Shown piece by piece: positions 49,635 to 58,008 of a stretch of 64,000 nt of DNA. Numbering within the stretch: position 1 is the stretch's first letter; every line of letters begins with the position of its first letter. The notes under the pieces were generated by a model, which worked only from the letters and a program-made list of their open reading frames with translations, had not been told where the DNA came from and did not search any database. This DNA is from Eubacterium limosum (GTDB lineage Bacteria > Bacillota > Clostridia > Eubacteriales > Eubacteriaceae): positions 434,001 through 498,000 of the forward strand of contig NZ_CP019962.1 in the NCBI RefSeq assembly GCF_000807675.2, in the 5' to 3' direction. Made by a program: the position numbers and the translations under genes.

Positions 49635-51203
49635 CTACTGCGCCGGCTTGATTTCCTTGGTCAGCCAGTAATAATCGGCTGGCAGCATCTCGACGCCGGT
49701 AATCTTCTTGCTGGAAATAATGTTGGTTTCCGGATAAGCGTAGAAGACGCTGGCCGCGTCGTTCATGATAAGCTGCTGGGCACGGATGACCAGCTCACGC
49801 CGTTTGGCGGTGTCAAACTCAGTGGACAGCTGGTCTAAGACCGCGTCGACCTCAGGGTTGCTGTAGCCGGCTGTGTTGGCGTTTTTGTTTTCATCGGTAT
49901 GGGTTTTCCAGTATTCCTTCAGGTAGTTTTCCGGGTCGCCGGTGTTGGCTGTGATGACATTCCAGATCAGCAGGTCGTACTCGCCGTTTTCCTGCATGTC
50001 CAGCAGGGTGGTATACTCATAGGTTTCAACCTTCACGTCAATGCCGATCTCCTTCAGGTTCGCCTGGGTGGCAGTAGCCAGAATGGGCAGCTCGGCGCGG
50101 CTGTCGTAAATGACATACTGGAGGGTCAGGTTCTGGCCGTCCTTTTCCACAATGCCGTCGCCGTTGGTGTCCGCGTAGCCTGCCTCAGCCAGCAGCTGTT
50201 TAGCGCTTTCCAGATTGTAGGCGTTCTCGTCCTTCAGGGTGTCAAAGCCGTAATCCAGAGACGGCGGGATCGGGGCCTTCCCGGCCTCAAAGGTGCCGTG
50301 GAGCAGGTTATCCGCATAGGTCTGGCGGTCCAGCGCACGGATGACCGCCTGGCGCACCTTCACGTCTGCCAGCGGCCCGCGCTGGTTCATAAAGGAAAGC
50401 ACTGTCCGCAGCGACGCAATGCTGTTGATGTCAAAGGACTCGCTGCCCTCAAACAAAGCTAAGTCACTGCTGCTGATATTGACTGCCATATCCACCTCAC
50501 CAGACTGCAGCGCCATGGCGCGGGTGTTGGCGTCGTCGATAACCTGGATATTCACTTCATTGTAAGGCACCTCGCCGTCCCAGTAATTTTCATTTTTTAC
50601 CACCACGCATTTTTCCTTGTCAAAGGACTTAACCGCGTAAGGCCCGGTACAGATTGGCCCGTCGGTGGCAAAGGTGCTGGTGTCTACGGTGGTGTCCACG
50701 ATCAAAAACAGCGGGTCGGCCAGGCAGCCCGGCAGCCCCGGCGTGGGGCTCTTGGTCTTGATTATGAGGTTTGAGCCCTCCGCGGTCATGGCGTCATACT
50801 GGAAAAAGTCCGAGCTGGCGCGCTTGCTCATCTCAAAGGTTCTCTCCAGCGACGCCTTGACCAGGTCAGCGGTCAGGGCTGTGCCGTTTGAAAATTTGAC
50901 GCCGTCACGGATTTTGAAGGTCCAGGTCAGGTTGTCGCTGCCCAGCTCCCAGCTCTCCGCCAGCCAGGGCTCTGCGCCCATCTCATCGTTGAATTTAACC
51001 AAGGTTTCGCCAACGCCGTAGCGCATGACCACCCAGCTGAAATACTGCTCCGTGGGCTCAAGCGTATCCGCAAAGCTCGTCACTCCAATATTCAGCTGCT
51101 CCGAAGACCCCGAAGCGCCCCCGCTGCCGCCGCAGCCGGATAAACCCGTGGCCGTCATGGCCAGAATCGCCACTGTCAATACTAATTTTTTAAACTTACT
51201 CAT
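49635..51203 (-). CDS. Family 5 extracellular solute-binding lipoprotein (Dpp/Nik type)
   Basis: A 522-residue binding lipoprotein. The lipobox is in LAMTATGLSGCGGSGG (Cys about residue 24), followed by a Gly/Ser linker. The family signatures WTFKIRDGVKFSNGTALTAD, NENYWDGEVPYNEVNIQVID and VRQAVIRALDRQTYADNLLH are clear. SBP_bac_5 proteins bind peptides, nickel-chelates or similar. Placement behind a cobalamin riboswitch points to cobalt, a metal chelate or a corrinoid-related ligand, not plain peptides; that is inference. ATG 51203 follows AAAGGAGATAAA; the extension to 51224 covers that site. A palindromic repeat separates it from the permease genes. Confidence 0.9.
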   Translation of the reverse strand: MSKFKKLVLTVAILAMTATGLSGCGGSGGASGSSEQLNIGVTSFADTLEPTEQYFSWVVMRYGVGETLVKFNDEMGAEPWLAESWELGSDNLTWTFKIRDGVKFSNGTALTADLVKASLERTFEMSKRASSDFFQYDAMTAEGSNLIIKTKSPTPGLPGCLADPLFLIVDTTVDTSTFATDGPICTGPYAVKSFDKEKCVVVKNENYWDGEVPYNEVNIQVIDDANTRAMALQSGEVDMAVNISSSDLALFEGSESFDINSIASLRTVLSFMNQRGPLADVKVRQAVIRALDRQTYADNLLHGTFEAGKAPIPPSLDYGFDTLKDENAYNLESAKQLLAEAGYADTNGDGIVEKDGQNLTLQYVIYDSRAELPILATATQANLKEIGIDVKVETYEYTTLLDMQENGEYDLLIWNVITANTGDPENYLKEYWKTHTDENKNANTAGYSNPEVDAVLDQLSTEFDTAKRRELVIRAQQLIMNDAASVFYAYPETNIISSKKITGVEMLPADYYWLTKEIKPAQ

Positions 51204-51302
51204 TTTATCTCCTTTCATATTCATATGAAAATTTAATTAACAACAACATCAGACTGTCAAAAAAGTTAAAAGGCAACGGCAGAGTTAAAGTAAGAAGCTC
51301 TT

Positions 51303-51456
51303 TCAATGGAAAATTGAGAATGGAAAATGGAGAATGAATGAACTCTTTTTCTAACGAAAAAGCGATTCGTACAGCGGCCTGCGGCCGCTATTCTACTCAA
51401 AATGCGCAGCATTTTGTTCCTGTAATTTTCCATTCTCAATTCTACATTCTCCCTTA
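51303..51456. repeat. Palindromic intergenic repeat, copy 3 (inside the ABC operon)
   Basis: Arms AATGGAAAATTGAGAATGG (51306 on) and TTCCATTCTCAATTCTACAT (to about 51450) enclose nested hairpins AGCGGCC-TGC-GGCCGCT and AAAATGCGCAGCATTTT. It lies in the 320-bp gap between the permease and lipoprotein genes of one operon, so it is transcribed and may act as a processing or stability element. The remaining gap has no gene. Confidence 0.65.
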
Positions 51457-51525
51457 ACTGGCCTCTTTTTAACGCTTTGTCGCTTGCTGATAAGTTTTTT
51501 TGACACGTTGAATATTTTACGCCCT

Positions 51526-52344
51526 CTAATCCTGCCGCGGATCCAGAATATCCCGAAGCCCGTCGCCCATCAGGTTAAACACTGAAACCACAATAAAGAT
51601 GGCGATGCCCGGAAACAGCATGAGCCAGGGCGCGGTCTGCAAATACTGCCTCCCCTCGTTGAGCATCAAGCCCCATTCCGGCGTGGGCGGCTGTGCCCCC
51701 AGCCCTAGAAAAGAGAGCGCTGCCAGCTCAAGCATCATGGTGCCCACGTCCAGTGCCGCGGTCACGATCATTGTCGGAATAATGTTTGGCACCACATAAC
51801 CGCCCAGAATATGGCCAGTCCTCGCCCCTGTGACCACCGCCGCAGAGATATACGTGCTGTTTTTGATCTTGAGCACCAGGCTCCGGCTGAGCCTGGCGTA
51901 TTTTGTCCAGCTCACCACAGCCAGGGCAATGACCGTGTTAAACAGGCTCGGGCCCAGCATCCCGGCAATGGCAATGGCTAAAACCATGCCCGGGAAGGCG
52001 ATCATCATATCCGAAAGCCGCATGATCACCGCGTCCGCCGCGCCGCCGAAATAACCGGCGATCATACCGAGAAGGGTCCCGGCCGCAAAGACAATGACCA
52101 CCAGCGTCACCGTCATTTCCAGAGACGCCCGTGTCCCGTAGATAATTCTGGACAGCTCGCAGCGGCCCAGCTGGTCTGTTCCGCAGGGGTACTCGGCTGA
52201 CGGTGCCCGGAGGGCGTTCTGCATCACAGCCTCATAGGGGTCATGGGGCGCGATCCACGGCGCAAACACTGCGGTCAGCACAATGGCCGCTGCCAGAATG
52301 CCGCAGATGGCAAAAAGCCTGTTCTGCCTGAAAAAAGCCTTCAT
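51526..52344 (-). CDS. ABC transporter permease, DppC/NikC type
   Basis: A 272-residue permease with about six helices. The N-terminal ITAVFAPWIAPHDPYEAVMQ-like block (FAPWIAPHDPYEAV) and GTDQLGRCELSRIIYGTRAS are the DppC/NikC signature. The cytoplasmic EAA-type loop is VVTGARTGHILGGYVVPNII. It ends DGLRDILDPRQD, as in the family. Its ATG directly abuts the stop of the DppB-like gene, and the two form the membrane channel. Confidence 0.92.
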   Translation of the reverse strand: MKAFFRQNRLFAICGILAAAIVLTAVFAPWIAPHDPYEAVMQNALRAPSAEYPCGTDQLGRCELSRIIYGTRASLEMTVTLVVIVFAAGTLLGMIAGYFGGAADAVIMRLSDMMIAFPGMVLAIAIAGMLGPSLFNTVIALAVVSWTKYARLSRSLVLKIKNSTYISAAVVTGARTGHILGGYVVPNIIPTMIVTAALDVGTMMLELAALSFLGLGAQPPTPEWGLMLNEGRQYLQTAPWLMLFPGIAIFIVVSVFNLMGDGLRDILDPRQD

Positions 52345-53313
52345 CTACGCCTTCACCACCTTTCTTTTAGCCTCGCGGTGCCGCTCCCGCAGTCTGGGGT
52401 CCAGATAGCCGTAGGAGAAATCCACCAGCAGGTTAATGACCATGTAAATCAGAGCAATCCAGATTACATAGCCCTGAACCAGAGGGTAATCCCGAGTGGC
52501 AATGGCGTTGACTGCCATCTTGCCCAGGCCGGGCCAGGAAAAAATAATCTCCACCACCGCTGTGCCGCCGAGCAGCGAGCCCAACGACAGGCCCAGCAGC
52601 GTGACCAGGGGCAGCATGGCGTTTGGCAGCACCTCCCGCCACAGGATGGCCGACTCCTTAAGGCCCCGGGCCCGGGCGCCGGCCACGTAGTCCTGCCGGA
52701 GCTCCTCCAGCACCGCGGTGCGCACCTGCCTTGTATATTTGGCCGACATGGCAATGGCCAGTGTGACTGCCGGCAGCACCAGCTTCATAAAGCCTGTGCC
52801 CGAGGTGGCAATGGGAAACCAGTTCAGTTTAAGGCCAAACACGTACAGCAGCACCAGACCGATCCAGAACCCCGGGAAGGACACACCGGCAAAGGAAAGC
52901 CCCCGCACCAGGTAATCCGGAAATTTATTCTGATAAACCGCTGCCAGAATTCCAAGGGGGATGGAGATCACAAGCATGAGGATCAGCGACGCGGCCGCCA
53001 GCTCCAGGGTCGGGCCAAGGCAGTCGAGCAGCACCGCGCTCACCGGAGCCTTTGAAGAATAGGATGTTCCCATATCCCCGGTCACAAACCCCTTAAGCCA
53101 ATTTCCATACTGCACCAGAAATGGATCATTAAGGCCCATCTGCTCCCGGGTTTCTGCCAGCAGCTCCTCAGACGGCACCGTGCCGCCCTCCACCAGCATC
53201 AGCTCCGCCGGGTCGCCGGGCGATAAATAGGTCAGGCAAAAGGTCAGAAAGCTGATGCCAAAAAGCACCAGTACGATTTGCAGCAAACGGTTAACAAGCT
53301 GTTTCGTGTTCAA
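52345..53313 (-). CDS. ABC transporter permease, DppB/NikB type
   Basis: A 322-residue permease with six helices. The start NRLLQIVLVLFGISFLTFCL, the block LSPGDPAELML, the EAA loop QDYVAGARARGLKESAILWR and the end VDFSYGYLDPRLRERHREAK are typical of DppB/NikB. It is the first gene after the cobalamin riboswitch. The start is a TTG at 53313 with GAGGAGGATTTTTTTC before it. A 31-codon frame (53291-53386) overlaps this start in another frame. Confidence 0.9.
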   Translation of the reverse strand: MNTKQLVNRLLQIVLVLFGISFLTFCLTYLSPGDPAELMLVEGGTVPSEELLAETREQMGLNDPFLVQYGNWLKGFVTGDMGTSYSSKAPVSAVLLDCLGPTLELAAASLILMLVISIPLGILAAVYQNKFPDYLVRGLSFAGVSFPGFWIGLVLLYVFGLKLNWFPIATSGTGFMKLVLPAVTLAIAMSAKYTRQVRTAVLEELRQDYVAGARARGLKESAILWREVLPNAMLPLVTLLGLSLGSLLGGTAVVEIIFSWPGLGKMAVNAIATRDYPLVQGYVIWIALIYMVINLLVDFSYGYLDPRLRERHREAKRKVVKA

Positions 53314-53386
53314 GAAAAAAATCCTCCTCTGTCAAAATGGCAATACGGGTAAAAAACCGAAACGGAGAATGAAAGGAAAAGGACAT
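53291..53386 (-). CDS. Possible short upstream frame between riboswitch and permease gene
   Basis: ATG 53386 to TAA 53291, 31 residues starting MSFSFHSPFRFFTRIAILTE. TAGGAGG lies 11 bases before the ATG, a long spacing. It overlaps the permease start by 23 bp, so it could act as a coupling leader whose binding site the riboswitch masks. It has no recognisable domain and may be untranslated. Confidence 0.3.
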   Translation of the reverse strand: MSFSFHSPFRFFTRIAILTEEDFFLEHETAC

Positions 53387-53435
53387 GAAAATAAAGCCCT
53401 CCTATCTACCGTAAGAATACTTAAAACAAAAATAC

Positions 53436-53590
53436 AAGCAGGTCTCCTGACTTAAGTTCTTTGTATGTCCACGCCTTCCCAAGGCTGCGCCTCAGTGACA
53501 TTTTGCGGACAACTCCCTATTACAGTGACGGGATCGTACCGGATTCGCACCGGTTTCTCTTTTAATCCCCGATCGGGAACTTGTATCTGG
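53436..53590 (-). promoter_or_regulatory. Cobalamin riboswitch aptamer 2
   Basis: On the minus strand GGGATTAAAAGAGAAACCGG and TGCGAATCCGGTACGATCCC are followed by GTCACTGTAATAGGGAG, the B12-box-like TGTCACTGAGGCG, CTTGGGAAGGCGTGGAC and AAGTCAGGAGACCTGC, the full conserved order of the cobalamin riboswitch. No terminator follows before the permease gene, so control of translation through the AGGAGG at about 53397-53403 is more likely. It predicts repression of the ABC operon when cobalamin is plentiful. Confidence 0.93.
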
Positions 53591-53646
53591 CATGATTAAA
53601 TTTTTTAAACAAAGATTTCACTGTGGTAAACTGTGAAATTGCTTAA

Positions 53647-53675
53647 ATTATACTGGACTTTTACGCACTTGTCCA
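53647..53675 (-). promoter_or_regulatory. Promoter of the riboswitch-ABC operon
   Basis: TGGACA (53670-53675), 17-bp spacer, TATAAT (53647-53652) on the minus strand, about 60 bp before the aptamer. Confidence 0.75.
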
Positions 53676-53753
53676 GTCTTTTTTAAAAATTTCAGCAATA
53701 ATTTTAAACGCATACCCCCACCCGGTATGTTTTTTACTTTTATTTTTTTCTGC

Positions 53754-53783
53754 TTGACATTGGTTTTCATCATGCCTTATACT
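53754..53783 (+). promoter_or_regulatory. Promoter of the M14-family gene
   Basis: TTGACA (53754-53759), 18-bp spacer, TATACT (53778-53783), followed by a short leader and the AAAGGAG site of the gene at 53834. Confidence 0.75.
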
Positions 53784-53833
53784 CAAGGCAATCGGCTTAA
53801 ATCAAATCATTTCAAAAACGAAAGGAGTCCGCA

Positions 53834-54808
53834 ATGGAAAAAAACCTGTCAATCGGTACACTGGCCGCCGCCCCCGGCGAGAAGGTCCAGGGCATGCTGC
53901 CCATCCCCCATACCGAAATTGAGGTGCCCGTCACCCTGATCAACGGCGCGGGCGGCGGAAAAACCGTCCTCGTCACCAGCGGCATCCACAGCTGCGAATA
54001 CGTCGGCATCGAGGCCGCCATCCAGCTGGCCGGCGAGCTGGACCCCGCGAGCCTGAGTGGAAGCCTTATTCTCATACACCCCGTCAATGTCCCGGGCTTT
54101 GAGTCCCGCTACCCCACGCTCATTCCCCAGGACAATAAAAACCTCAACCGCGTTTTTCCCGGCACCCGGGAAGGAACCCTGGCCGACCGCGTCGCCCATT
54201 TTTTTGAGTACAGCCTCTATTCCCAGATTGATTTCTACATCGACCTGCACTGCGGCGAAATTTTTGAAGACCTGACCCCCTACGTGTATTACGTGGGCGC
54301 AGCGGACAACGCTGTGTCCGAGGCCGCGCGCCAGGCCGCCCTTCACGTCGATGTGCCCTATATGGTCAAATCCACTGCCACCACCGGAGCCTACAATTAC
54401 GCCGGCGTGCTCGGCATTCCCAGCATTTTGCTGGAACGCGGCTGCGCAGGCCGTTTTACCCAGGCAGAGGTGGACGCGGATAAAAAAGATGTCCTTAATA
54501 TCCTGAAACACCTGGGTCTGCTGCAGGGCGCCCCCGAGCTGCGTCACCGCCCGGTCGACCTGACCGACCTGGTCTACCTCATGCCCGCACGCCATGGCCT
54601 CTGGTATCCTGAGGTGAAAGCCGGCGACCTTATCGCCAGAGGTCAGCGCCTCGGCGTGGTCAAGGATTATTTCGGCCATGTTCTCGACACCTACTGCGCC
54701 GAATACGACGGCGTTGTCCTGTACCAGTCCGCCACCCTCTGGACCGATGATTTTTGCGAGCTCATCACCTACGGTAAATTTGCGGAAACAGCAGGAATGG
54801 TGCGTTAA
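53834..54808 (+). CDS. M14/succinylglutamate desuccinylase-aspartoacylase family metallohydrolase
   Basis: A 324-residue zinc carboxypeptidase-fold deacylase. Zinc ligands His52 and Glu55 are in VTSGIHSCEYVGIE, and the third, His139, in YIDLHCGEIFED; NKNLNRVFPGTREGT carries the substrate-binding Asn-Arg pair. The C-terminal beta domain (about 235-320) is typical of the AstE/AspA-like group that removes acyl groups from N-acyl amino acids. No signal peptide, so it acts in the cytosol. It is divergent from the cobalamin-regulated ABC operon and 112 bp upstream of the P-type ATPase, with its own promoter. The natural substrate is unknown. Confidence 0.85.
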   Translation: MEKNLSIGTLAAAPGEKVQGMLPIPHTEIEVPVTLINGAGGGKTVLVTSGIHSCEYVGIEAAIQLAGELDPASLSGSLILIHPVNVPGFESRYPTLIPQDNKNLNRVFPGTREGTLADRVAHFFEYSLYSQIDFYIDLHCGEIFEDLTPYVYYVGAADNAVSEAARQAALHVDVPYMVKSTATTGAYNYAGVLGIPSILLERGCAGRFTQAEVDADKKDVLNILKHLGLLQGAPELRHRPVDLTDLVYLMPARHGLWYPEVKAGDLIARGQRLGVVKDYFGHVLDTYCAEYDGVVLYQSATLWTDDFCELITYGKFAETAGMVR

Positions 54809-54823
54809 TTTTTGTTTTACCCC

Positions 54824-54878
54824 TTGACAAACCGCCTCAGGACAGTTAATATTAACATATGAACAATGATTCATATGT
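54824..54878 (+). promoter_or_regulatory. P-type ATPase promoter with ArsR/SmtB-like operator
   Basis: TTGACA (54824-54829), 17-bp spacer, TAATAT (54847-54852). Three bases later lies a perfect inverted repeat, ACATATGAA-N6-TTCATATGT (54855-54878). ATATGAA...TTCATAT palindromes are the operators of CadC/SmtB/CzrA metal-sensing ArsR repressors. No ArsR gene is in the neighbourhood. Confidence 0.75.
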
Positions 54879-54920
54879 TTTATTCATCATATTTTAATCT
54901 AACTTTCCGAGGAGGCCATC

Positions 54921-57900
54921 ATGGCAACAAAAACTTATATACTCGAGCACCTGGGGTGCGCCAACTGCGCTTCAAAAATCGAGCGCAAAATCGCGTCCCT
55001 GCCCGGTGTCAGCGAGGCCAACATCGTCTACGCGACCAAACAGCTCCGCCTCACTGCCGAAGATCCAGACGGGCTTTTGCCGGAAATGCAGAAAATCGCG
55101 GTTTCCTACGAGCCCGATATTCTCATTACCGAGCGGAAGCGCCGTTCCCTGAAAAAAGCACCCGCGGCCGCCGGGCATGCTCCTCACGATCACGCGGAAC
55201 ACCGTCACAGCGCAGACTGCGGCTGCGGCCATGACCATCATGATCACGGGGAACACCACCACAACGCAGATTGCGGCTGCGGGCACGACCATCATGATCA
55301 CGCGAAACACTCTCACAGCGCAGATTGCGGCTGCGGCCATGACCATCATGATCACGCGGAACACCGCCACGACGCAGATTGCGGCTGCGGGCACGATCAT
55401 CATGATCACGCGGAACACTTTCACAGCGCAGATTGCGGCTGCGGCCATGACCATCATGATCACTATGCGCATTATCACGTTCCCGGCCATCCGGCGGACT
55501 GCCAATGCGAGCTCTGCCGCCACGGCGAGGAATACTGCCATATCTGCGGCGAGAGCTTGGCCAACTGCACCTGCAAAATGCCGGACGCGGACGTGGAAAA
55601 ATCTGTTTTCATTCTTGAGAATCTGGGCTGTGCCAACTGCGCGGCCAAGATGGAGCACAAAATCAAAGAGCTGCCTGGCGTCGAGTATGCCACCATCACC
55701 TACGCCACTAAGCAGCTGCGCCTGTCTGCGGACAACGCCGCAGCCCTGCTGCCAGACATTCAGCAGATCTGCGCCGCCATCGAGCCAGACGTCAGGGTCA
55801 TTCCCCGCAAAAAGACAGTGGGTAAAGGCGCCACAAAGGTTTATACCCTTGAAAACCTGGGCTGCGCCAACTGCGCAGCCAAAATGGAGGCCAAAATCAA
55901 CGCCCTGGACGGTGTCTCCAGCGCCACCATCACCTATGCCACCAAGCAGCTGAAGGTTACTGGGAAAGACCCGGACAGCCTGCTCCCCCAGTTCCGTGAC
56001 ATCTGCCAGTCCATTGAATCGGACGTGCAGGTTATCCCTAAGGAAACCGGTCCCAAAGCCGCGATTCCAAAGGCTCCGGCCGCTGCCGGGAAAGCTGTCA
56101 AGAAAAAAATGTCGGCGGAGACCAAAACCCTTATCGGTATTATCATCGGCGCGGCGCTGTTTGTCATCGGTGAGATCATGGAGCGTACCCTGCCGCCGGT
56201 TTACAATATTCCGGTTTTCGTGCTGGCCTACATCGTTCTCGGCGGCCGTATTGTCCTCACAGCGGCCAAAAACCTGATGAAAGGCCAGATTTTTGACGAA
56301 AACTTCCTGATGAGTGTGGCCACACTGGCGGCCTTCGCCATTCAGGACTACCCGGAAGCCGTAGGCGTCATGCTGTTCTACCGTGTCGGCGAATACTTTG
56401 AAGATCGCGCGGTTGAAAAGAGCCGTAATCAGATCATGGATGCGGTGGACATGCGTCCCGAAGTCGTCAACCTGCTGGTCGGCGACGAGGTGCGGGTCAT
56501 CGACGCAGGGGACGCGGCCATCGGCGACATCCTGCTGGTACGCCCCGGCGACCGTATTCCCCTGGACGGCGTCATTGTCGAGGGCGAGAGCCGGATCGAC
56601 ACCTCCCCAGTGACCGGCGAGCCGGTCCCGGTCAAGGCCGGCTACGGCGACGAGGTAGTCTCAGGCTGTGTCAACACCTCCGGCCTCTTGAAAATGCGGG
56701 TCGAAAAGGTTCTGGAAGAATCCATGGTCACCCGTATTCTGGATTCTGTGGAAAACGCAGCGGCCAGCAAGCCAAAAATCGACCGGTTCATCACCCGTTT
56801 CTCACGGATTTATACCCCCTTTGTGGTCGGCCTGGCCATCCTGACCGCCGTGGTGCCGTCCCTTGTGACCGGCGACTGGTATTACTGGATTTACACGGCC
56901 ATCACCTTCCTGGTCATCAGCTGCCCCTGCGCACTGGTGCTCAGCGTACCCCTGGCCTTTTTCTCAGGCATTGGCGCCGGCTCCAAACGGGGCATCCTGT
57001 TTAAAGGCGGCGTTTCCATCGAAGGGATCAAAAACATCGCGGCTGTGGTTATGGATAAAACCGGCACCATCACCGAAGGAAACTTCGTGGTACAGCAGGC
57101 GATCCCGACAAACGGCGTGGATGAGGCCAGGCTTCTGGCCCTGGCGGCCAGCTGTGAGCTCACCTCTACCCACCCCATTGGCAACAGCATTGTAACTGCC
57201 GCCGAGAAACAGGGGTTGTCTGTGGAACGGCCCGTCTCCGCCAGAGAAATTGCCGGCAAGGGCGTCGAAGCCATGCTGAAGGATGGCACGGTGCTCTGCG
57301 GCAACCGCTCACTGCTGGAATCCCAGAATGTTGACCTGGACGGCTATAAGAACGACCATTACGGCACCGAGGTGCTCCTGGCCCTTGACGGCAAATTCAT
57401 CGGCTATCTGGTCATCTCAGACACCATCAAGGCCGACGCGGTGGACGCCATCGCCAAGATCAAGCGTCTTGGCATCCGCACCGCCATGCTGACCGGTGAC
57501 GCCCAGGAAAGCGCCGAAGCGGTCGCAAAGGCCACAGGCATCGATGAGGTTCACGCCAAACTATTGCCCGAAGACAAGCTGAGCGAGCTCCAGGCCATCC
57601 GTAAAGCCCAGGGCGGCGTCATGTTTGTCGGCGATGGCATCAACGACGCGCCGGTACTGGCCGGGGCGGATGTCGGCGCGGCCATGGGCAGCGGGGCCGA
57701 CGCAGCCATCGAGGCGGCAGACGTTGTGTTCATGAATTCCAGCGTCGAGGCCATTCCCCAGGCCATCGAGATCGGCCGCAAAACCAGCCGTATCGCCTGG
57801 CAGAACGTGGTCTTTGCCCTGATCATCAAGGCGCTGGTCATGGTTCTGGGCCTGCTGGGCTTTGCCAATATGTGGATGGCTGTCTTTGCCGATACCGGCG

Positions 57901-57950
57901 TTGCCATTCTCTGTGTGCTCAATTCCATCCGTATTTTATATAAAAAATAA
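54921..57950 (+). CDS. Zn/Cd/Co-type P1B ATPase with three HMA domains and a His/Cys-rich region
   Basis: A 1009-residue heavy-metal exporting ATPase, well above the usual 700-750. HMA domain 1 (about 5-70, LGCANCASKIERKI) is followed by five 18-residue His/Cys repeats (about 93-188; ADCGCGHDHHDHAEH) and a Cys-rich knuckle (CQCELC, CHICG, CTCK). HMA domains 2 and 3 then follow (about 228-290 and 308-370, both LGCANCAAKM). The core has TGEPVPV, the CPC metal site in FLVISCPCALVLSVPLAFFS, DKTGTITEG, the STHPIGNSI His-Pro and GDGINDAPVLAGADVG. CPC with LVLSVPL is the Zn/Cd/Pb (ZntA/CadA) class. ATG 54921 follows CCGAGGAGGCCATC. Confidence 0.94.
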   Translation: MATKTYILEHLGCANCASKIERKIASLPGVSEANIVYATKQLRLTAEDPDGLLPEMQKIAVSYEPDILITERKRRSLKKAPAAAGHAPHDHAEHRHSADCGCGHDHHDHGEHHHNADCGCGHDHHDHAKHSHSADCGCGHDHHDHAEHRHDADCGCGHDHHDHAEHFHSADCGCGHDHHDHYAHYHVPGHPADCQCELCRHGEEYCHICGESLANCTCKMPDADVEKSVFILENLGCANCAAKMEHKIKELPGVEYATITYATKQLRLSADNAAALLPDIQQICAAIEPDVRVIPRKKTVGKGATKVYTLENLGCANCAAKMEAKINALDGVSSATITYATKQLKVTGKDPDSLLPQFRDICQSIESDVQVIPKETGPKAAIPKAPAAAGKAVKKKMSAETKTLIGIIIGAALFVIGEIMERTLPPVYNIPVFVLAYIVLGGRIVLTAAKNLMKGQIFDENFLMSVATLAAFAIQDYPEAVGVMLFYRVGEYFEDRAVEKSRNQIMDAVDMRPEVVNLLVGDEVRVIDAGDAAIGDILLVRPGDRIPLDGVIVEGESRIDTSPVTGEPVPVKAGYGDEVVSGCVNTSGLLKMRVEKVLEESMVTRILDSVENAAASKPKIDRFITRFSRIYTPFVVGLAILTAVVPSLVTGDWYYWIYTAITFLVISCPCALVLSVPLAFFSGIGAGSKRGILFKGGVSIEGIKNIAAVVMDKTGTITEGNFVVQQAIPTNGVDEARLLALAASCELTSTHPIGNSIVTAAEKQGLSVERPVSAREIAGKGVEAMLKDGTVLCGNRSLLESQNVDLDGYKNDHYGTEVLLALDGKFIGYLVISDTIKADAVDAIAKIKRLGIRTAMLTGDAQESAEAVAKATGIDEVHAKLLPEDKLSELQAIRKAQGGVMFVGDGINDAPVLAGADVGAAMGSGADAAIEAADVVFMNSSVEAIPQAIEIGRKTSRIAWQNVVFALIIKALVMVLGLLGFANMWMAVFADTGVAILCVLNSIRILYKK
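55206..55475 (+). repeat. 54-bp minisatellite, five copies, inside the P-type ATPase gene
   Basis: Five in-frame tandem copies of a 54-bp unit encoding H-S-A-D-C-G-C-G-H-D-H-H-D-H-A-E-H-x. Units alternate between two near-identical DNA versions (GGCCATGACC and GGGCACGACC), which suggests duplication of a two-unit block. Copy number may vary between strains. Confidence 0.85.
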
Positions 57951-57961
57951 AAAGCATTAAA

Positions 57962-57998
57962 AAAATCCCGGCTTTCGTCCTCCGAAAACCGGGATTTT
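57962..57998 (+). terminator. Bidirectional terminator after the P-type ATPase
   Basis: AAATCCCGG...CCGGGATTT stem with inner TTTCG/CGAAA pairing and T-runs on both strands, between the convergent ATPase and zinc-ribbon genes. Confidence 0.85.
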
Positions 57999-58008
57999 TA
58001 TTGTCTTT

